DNA of 64,000 nt, taken from NCBI GenBank assembly GCA_024233875.1, contig JACKPB010000012.1, positions 81,853 through 145,852 on the forward strand. Reading direction: 5' to 3'. A program made the position numbers and the translations under genes. The DNA comes from Leptospiraceae bacterium. Lineage in GTDB: Bacteria > Spirochaetota > Leptospiria > Leptospirales > Leptospiraceae. The notes below the pieces were generated by a model. It did not search any database. It saw nothing but the letters and a program-made list of their open reading frames with translations, and was not told where the DNA came from. How positions within the stretch are numbered: the first letter of the stretch is position 1; the number at the start of each line of letters is the position of its first letter. Below are positions 61,575-64,000 of this stretch, piece after piece.

Positions 61575-62625
61575 GGGAGAATGGAGTGAAGTTTATACTC
61601 TGTTTAAACTACTGGCGGAAGGAAAATTATATGCAGGTGATGCTAATTTAAATCTATTAAAAGATGTGTATTATCCAATTTTATCAATAATAAGAGAAGA
61701 ATCTAATAGAAAGAATGAATATCAGATACACAATGGAAATATAAAAATATTAATCAATGGAAATGAAGAGATATCTATTCCAAAATCTAGGTTTTTAACG
61801 GAAGCCAATAAATTATTTTTAACAATAAAATCAAATAAATCATCTTTTCAGATTCCTGAATTAGATGTGCTATTGCATAGTATGGGATGTTCGTCATTAA
61901 GAGCAGCTTCTACTTCTAAGTCAGATATATTCATCTCCCTGTATGATGAAAGATTAAGCCATACTGTCAATTTAGGATTTAGTATTAAATCTCAACTAGG
62001 TTCTGATTCAACTTTATTAAATGCTGGAAAATCAACAAATTTTATCTATGAAGTTTCTAATGTAGATGATACTATTCTGAAAATTAATGAGATCGATACA
62101 AGGAGTAAGATTAAAGATAGAATTTCTAAATTACTCGAATTGAATGCCGGATTGAAGTTTTACTCTATGGAAAATAAGGTATTTATGAATAATCTAACCT
62201 TAATCGATAGTAGATTACCTGAAATCATTTCAGAACTTTTATTGATGTTTTTTAGAGGTTTGGCATCGGAAATTAAAATTCTTGCAGATCATTTAATAGA
62301 AAAAAATCCATTGGAATTTGATTTGGAGCATTCCCATAATTATTATGAATATAAGATTAAGCGTCTACTAACAGAATCTGCTCTTGGAATGACTCCTGCT
62401 AAAGTTTGGAATGGTGAGTATGATGCTACAGGTGGATATTTAGTAGTAAAAGAAGATGGGGAAATTGTATGTTATCACATCTATAATAGAAATCAATTCG
62501 AAGATTATTTATTTCAAAATACCAAGTTGGATACAGCTAGTTCGGGTAGAAATGACTTTGGAACTATATTTAAAGAAAATAATAAGTTTTATTTAAAACT
62601 CAACCTACAGATTCGATTTAAATAA
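61558..62625 (+). CDS. HpaII-family Type II restriction endonuclease
   Basis: 355 residues from ATG 61558, close to the length of R.HpaII. The opening MLSGNRGEWSEVYTLFKLLA and EGKLYAGDANLN, followed by DVYYPILSIIREE, is the characteristic N-terminus of HpaII-family enzymes. The nuclease core is probably KSDIFISLYD with GFSIKSQLGSDSTLLNAG (D ... S-x-K), and VWNGEYDATGGYLVVKEDGE is another conserved block. Expected to cleave C^CGG when unmethylated. The 17-bp overlap with the methyltransferase gene couples their translation. A 100-bp longer open frame upstream lies inside the methyltransferase and is not coding. Confidence 0.9.
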   Translation: MLSGNRGEWSEVYTLFKLLAEGKLYAGDANLNLLKDVYYPILSIIREESNRKNEYQIHNGNIKILINGNEEISIPKSRFLTEANKLFLTIKSNKSSFQIPELDVLLHSMGCSSLRAASTSKSDIFISLYDERLSHTVNLGFSIKSQLGSDSTLLNAGKSTNFIYEVSNVDDTILKINEIDTRSKIKDRISKLLELNAGLKFYSMENKVFMNNLTLIDSRLPEIISELLLMFFRGLASEIKILADHLIEKNPLEFDLEHSHNYYEYKIKRLLTESALGMTPAKVWNGEYDATGGYLVVKEDGEIVCYHIYNRNQFEDYLFQNTKLDTASSGRNDFGTIFKENNKFYLKLNLQIRFK

Positions 62626-62640
62626 CTCATCAATAGATTT

Positions 62641-63294
62641 ATGTATGAAGTTACAGATAAAACTATTAAATATTTTCGTAGTAGAATCCTATCTCAAGCT
62701 AGTCATTTGTACTCAAATTTTCTGTGGAGAACTACCAACAACTCATATCATGCTCTGGTAGTAGAAATATTTCTTCAAAGGACAAAAGCAGAGCAGGTTT
62801 TACCTGTATTTATTCATTTCTCAGATCAGTACAAGACTCCGGAATCCTTTCTTAATAATTGTAAAGAAAATTTATTTAAGTCTCTGGGACTACCCGATAG
62901 AAATCGGTCTTTAGTGAAATTATCAGAATTATTAGTCAATCAACCTATACCGGAAGAGAAACATCTATTGAAAAAACTTCCGGGGGTAGGGGATTATGTG
63001 GCTTCAGCTTTTAGATCATTTCATTTAAGAAAAAGAGATGTACTTATAGATTCTAATATAGTCAGATGCTACGGTAGATTTTTCGGTTTCCCTACAGATG
63101 AGAAAACCAGGAGACAAAAAGAATTTCATATTCTCTCCAATCGTATTACTCCACAAAGATCCTTTAAAAAATTCAATTATGGAATTCTTGATTTTACAAG
63201 AAAAATATGCTTACCCCAAAAACCTCAATGCCGGAACTGCAATTTAAAGAGAAAATGTCAGTTTTTTTTGACAAATCCTAAAACATCAAATTAG
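62641..63294 (+). CDS. Mismatch-specific DNA glycosylase (EndoIII/MutY superfamily, Mig-like)
   Basis: 217 residues. The helix-hairpin-helix reads LPGVGDYVASAF; residue 119 is Tyr where EndoIII has Lys and MutY has Ser, as in the T:G glycosylase Mig. The catalytic Asp is D137 in VLIDSNIVRCYGRFFG. The iron-sulfur ligands C190, C197, C200 and C206 have exact C-x6-C-x2-C-x5-C spacing. Located 15 bp after the HpaII-type nuclease gene, it most likely removes thymine produced by deamination of 5-methylcytosine at the methylated sites, a job known for glycosylases linked to m5C restriction systems. Intact. Confidence 0.88.
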   Translation: MYEVTDKTIKYFRSRILSQASHLYSNFLWRTTNNSYHALVVEIFLQRTKAEQVLPVFIHFSDQYKTPESFLNNCKENLFKSLGLPDRNRSLVKLSELLVNQPIPEEKHLLKKLPGVGDYVASAFRSFHLRKRDVLIDSNIVRCYGRFFGFPTDEKTRRQKEFHILSNRITPQRSFKKFNYGILDFTRKICLPQKPQCRNCNLKRKCQFFLTNPKTSN

Positions 63295-63470
63295 TTTATC
63301 TTCAATAAGTCCCAGAAACTGTAAACTTAACCGGAGGGATATATAAAATTTAATGATTTCAATACATAATCTAATACTTACAAGTTTTTACTTCTAACTT
63401 ATTATAAAAATCTAATGTATTTAAGTAAGTTTAAATTTCAAAGTAATCAGTAAGAATTCACTACCTTTAA

Positions 63471-64000
63471 TTAAACACTAACAAGCTCTTTGGGTAGTAA
63501 TTTTGATGTCTTAGTAATTTTAGGCTCCAGAGTGTTTTTTATTTGTGAGGCGATATGATATGCTAGATTTACAGGAACTGCATTTCCAATCATTTTATAG
63601 CCAGCAGATAGATTTCTATAAAAAAATATAAAATCATCCGGAAATGTTTGGATTCTAGCAATCTCTCTAATACTCAATCTTCTATATAGTTTTTCTTTTC
63701 CCGGAACAAAAATTCTTATATCCTGTTCTATGAATTTCATTTTTGGTGCTTGAGGATGTAATGGAGCATGACGACCACCTGCTTGGATAGTAAAAGAAGG
63801 TTCATTCCAAGATCTCACTCGATTTCTTGACATATAAATTGTTGAAAAACTTCCAATCATATATTCATGATTTGGAACAAAACACTTTTGACCATTAGTA
63901 AGATTATTGTTTAAAGCAGGGATTACGTTATCTTTTAAATCATAAATTGCATCTTTAAGAGTTTTTTGATTCGATAAAATTGTTGGAGTAGGGAATTCAA
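63471..64000 (-). CDS. Second DNA cytosine-5 methyltransferase, C-terminal part (5' end outside window)
   Basis: The minus-strand frame is open from the right edge to the stop at 63471, about 175 residues. RSWNEPSFTIQAGGRHAPLH is a segment often seen between the recognition domain and motif IX; LSIREIARIQTFPDDFIF is motif IX and GYKMIGNAVPVNLAYHIASQ motif X. The Met at 63860 is internal: an in-frame stretch (FPTPTILSNQKTLKDAIYDL) precedes it. It converges on the glycosylase gene. The catalytic PCQ motif would be outside the window. Its sequence differs from the first methyltransferase, so it probably has another specificity and belongs to a separate system. Confidence 0.85.
   Translation of the reverse strand, partial: EFPTPTILSNQKTLKDAIYDLKDNVIPALNNNLTNGQKCFVPNHEYMIGSFSTIYMSRNRVRSWNEPSFTIQAGGRHAPLHPQAPKMKFIEQDIRIFVPGKEKLYRRLSIREIARIQTFPDDFIFFYRNLSAGYKMIGNAVPVNLAYHIASQIKNTLEPKITKTSKLLPKELVSV

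Overview
The window looks like chromosomal DNA of a Leptospira-like spirochaete (family Leptospiraceae). This is inferred from spirochaete-style lipoproteins, an eno / ftsB-like / clpP block, FadL- and alginate-export-type outer-membrane barrels, a 7TM-DISM sensor with an AraC tail, and moderate GC cut by very AT-rich islands. No rRNA or tRNA was seen, so the assignment rests on gene content only.

Layout. 1-14.9 kb is mostly housekeeping: a FadL-type barrel (partial), a GGDEF/EAL c-di-GMP protein, an orphan Cmr1-like RAMP protein, a tightly overlapping metabolic operon (SDR, APH-like phosphotransferase, DUF6285, zinc alcohol dehydrogenase, DHFR-like reductase), and enolase, FtsB-like protein, ClpP and a YheT-type hydrolase. 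15.5-20.3 kb is an AT-rich Type III restriction-modification operon with a PIN-domain/antitoxin-like pair embedded between mod and res. 20.6-27.8 kb returns to chromosomal character: a zinc-ribbon SDR, a TetR regulator divergent from a DUF2141 protein, a carotenoid-isomerase-like flavoprotein and a membrane SpoIIE phosphatase with TPRs.

27.9-39.9 kb is a repeat-dominated region. It holds 60-bp tandem arrays, a mosaic of longer repeated modules with recent tandem duplications, an intact IS630-family element inserted into one module, a putative-Ig (He_PIG) lipoprotein and a 610-residue protein of unknown function. 40-51.9 kb carries a degenerate receiver/ATPase protein, a 7TM-DISM/AraC-type gene with a decayed 3' end, an RND pump with TolC but no adjacent adaptor gene, a lipoprotein, a porin-like barrel and a glycosyltransferase.

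52.0-64 kb is an AT-rich defence island and the most notable part. It encodes a DISARM class-2-like set (DrmE-like, DrmA helicase, DrmB DUF1998) followed, on the same strand, by an m5C methyltransferase, an overlapping HpaII-family restriction endonuclease and a Mig/EndoIII-type mismatch glycosylase carrying the thymine-glycosylase-type Tyr. A second m5C methyltransferase converges from the right edge. The inferred logic is a DISARM core whose methyltransferase is part of a full CCGG-type restriction system, with a repair enzyme for deaminated 5-methylcytosine.

Two families of short dispersed palindromic elements are scattered between genes through most of the window.
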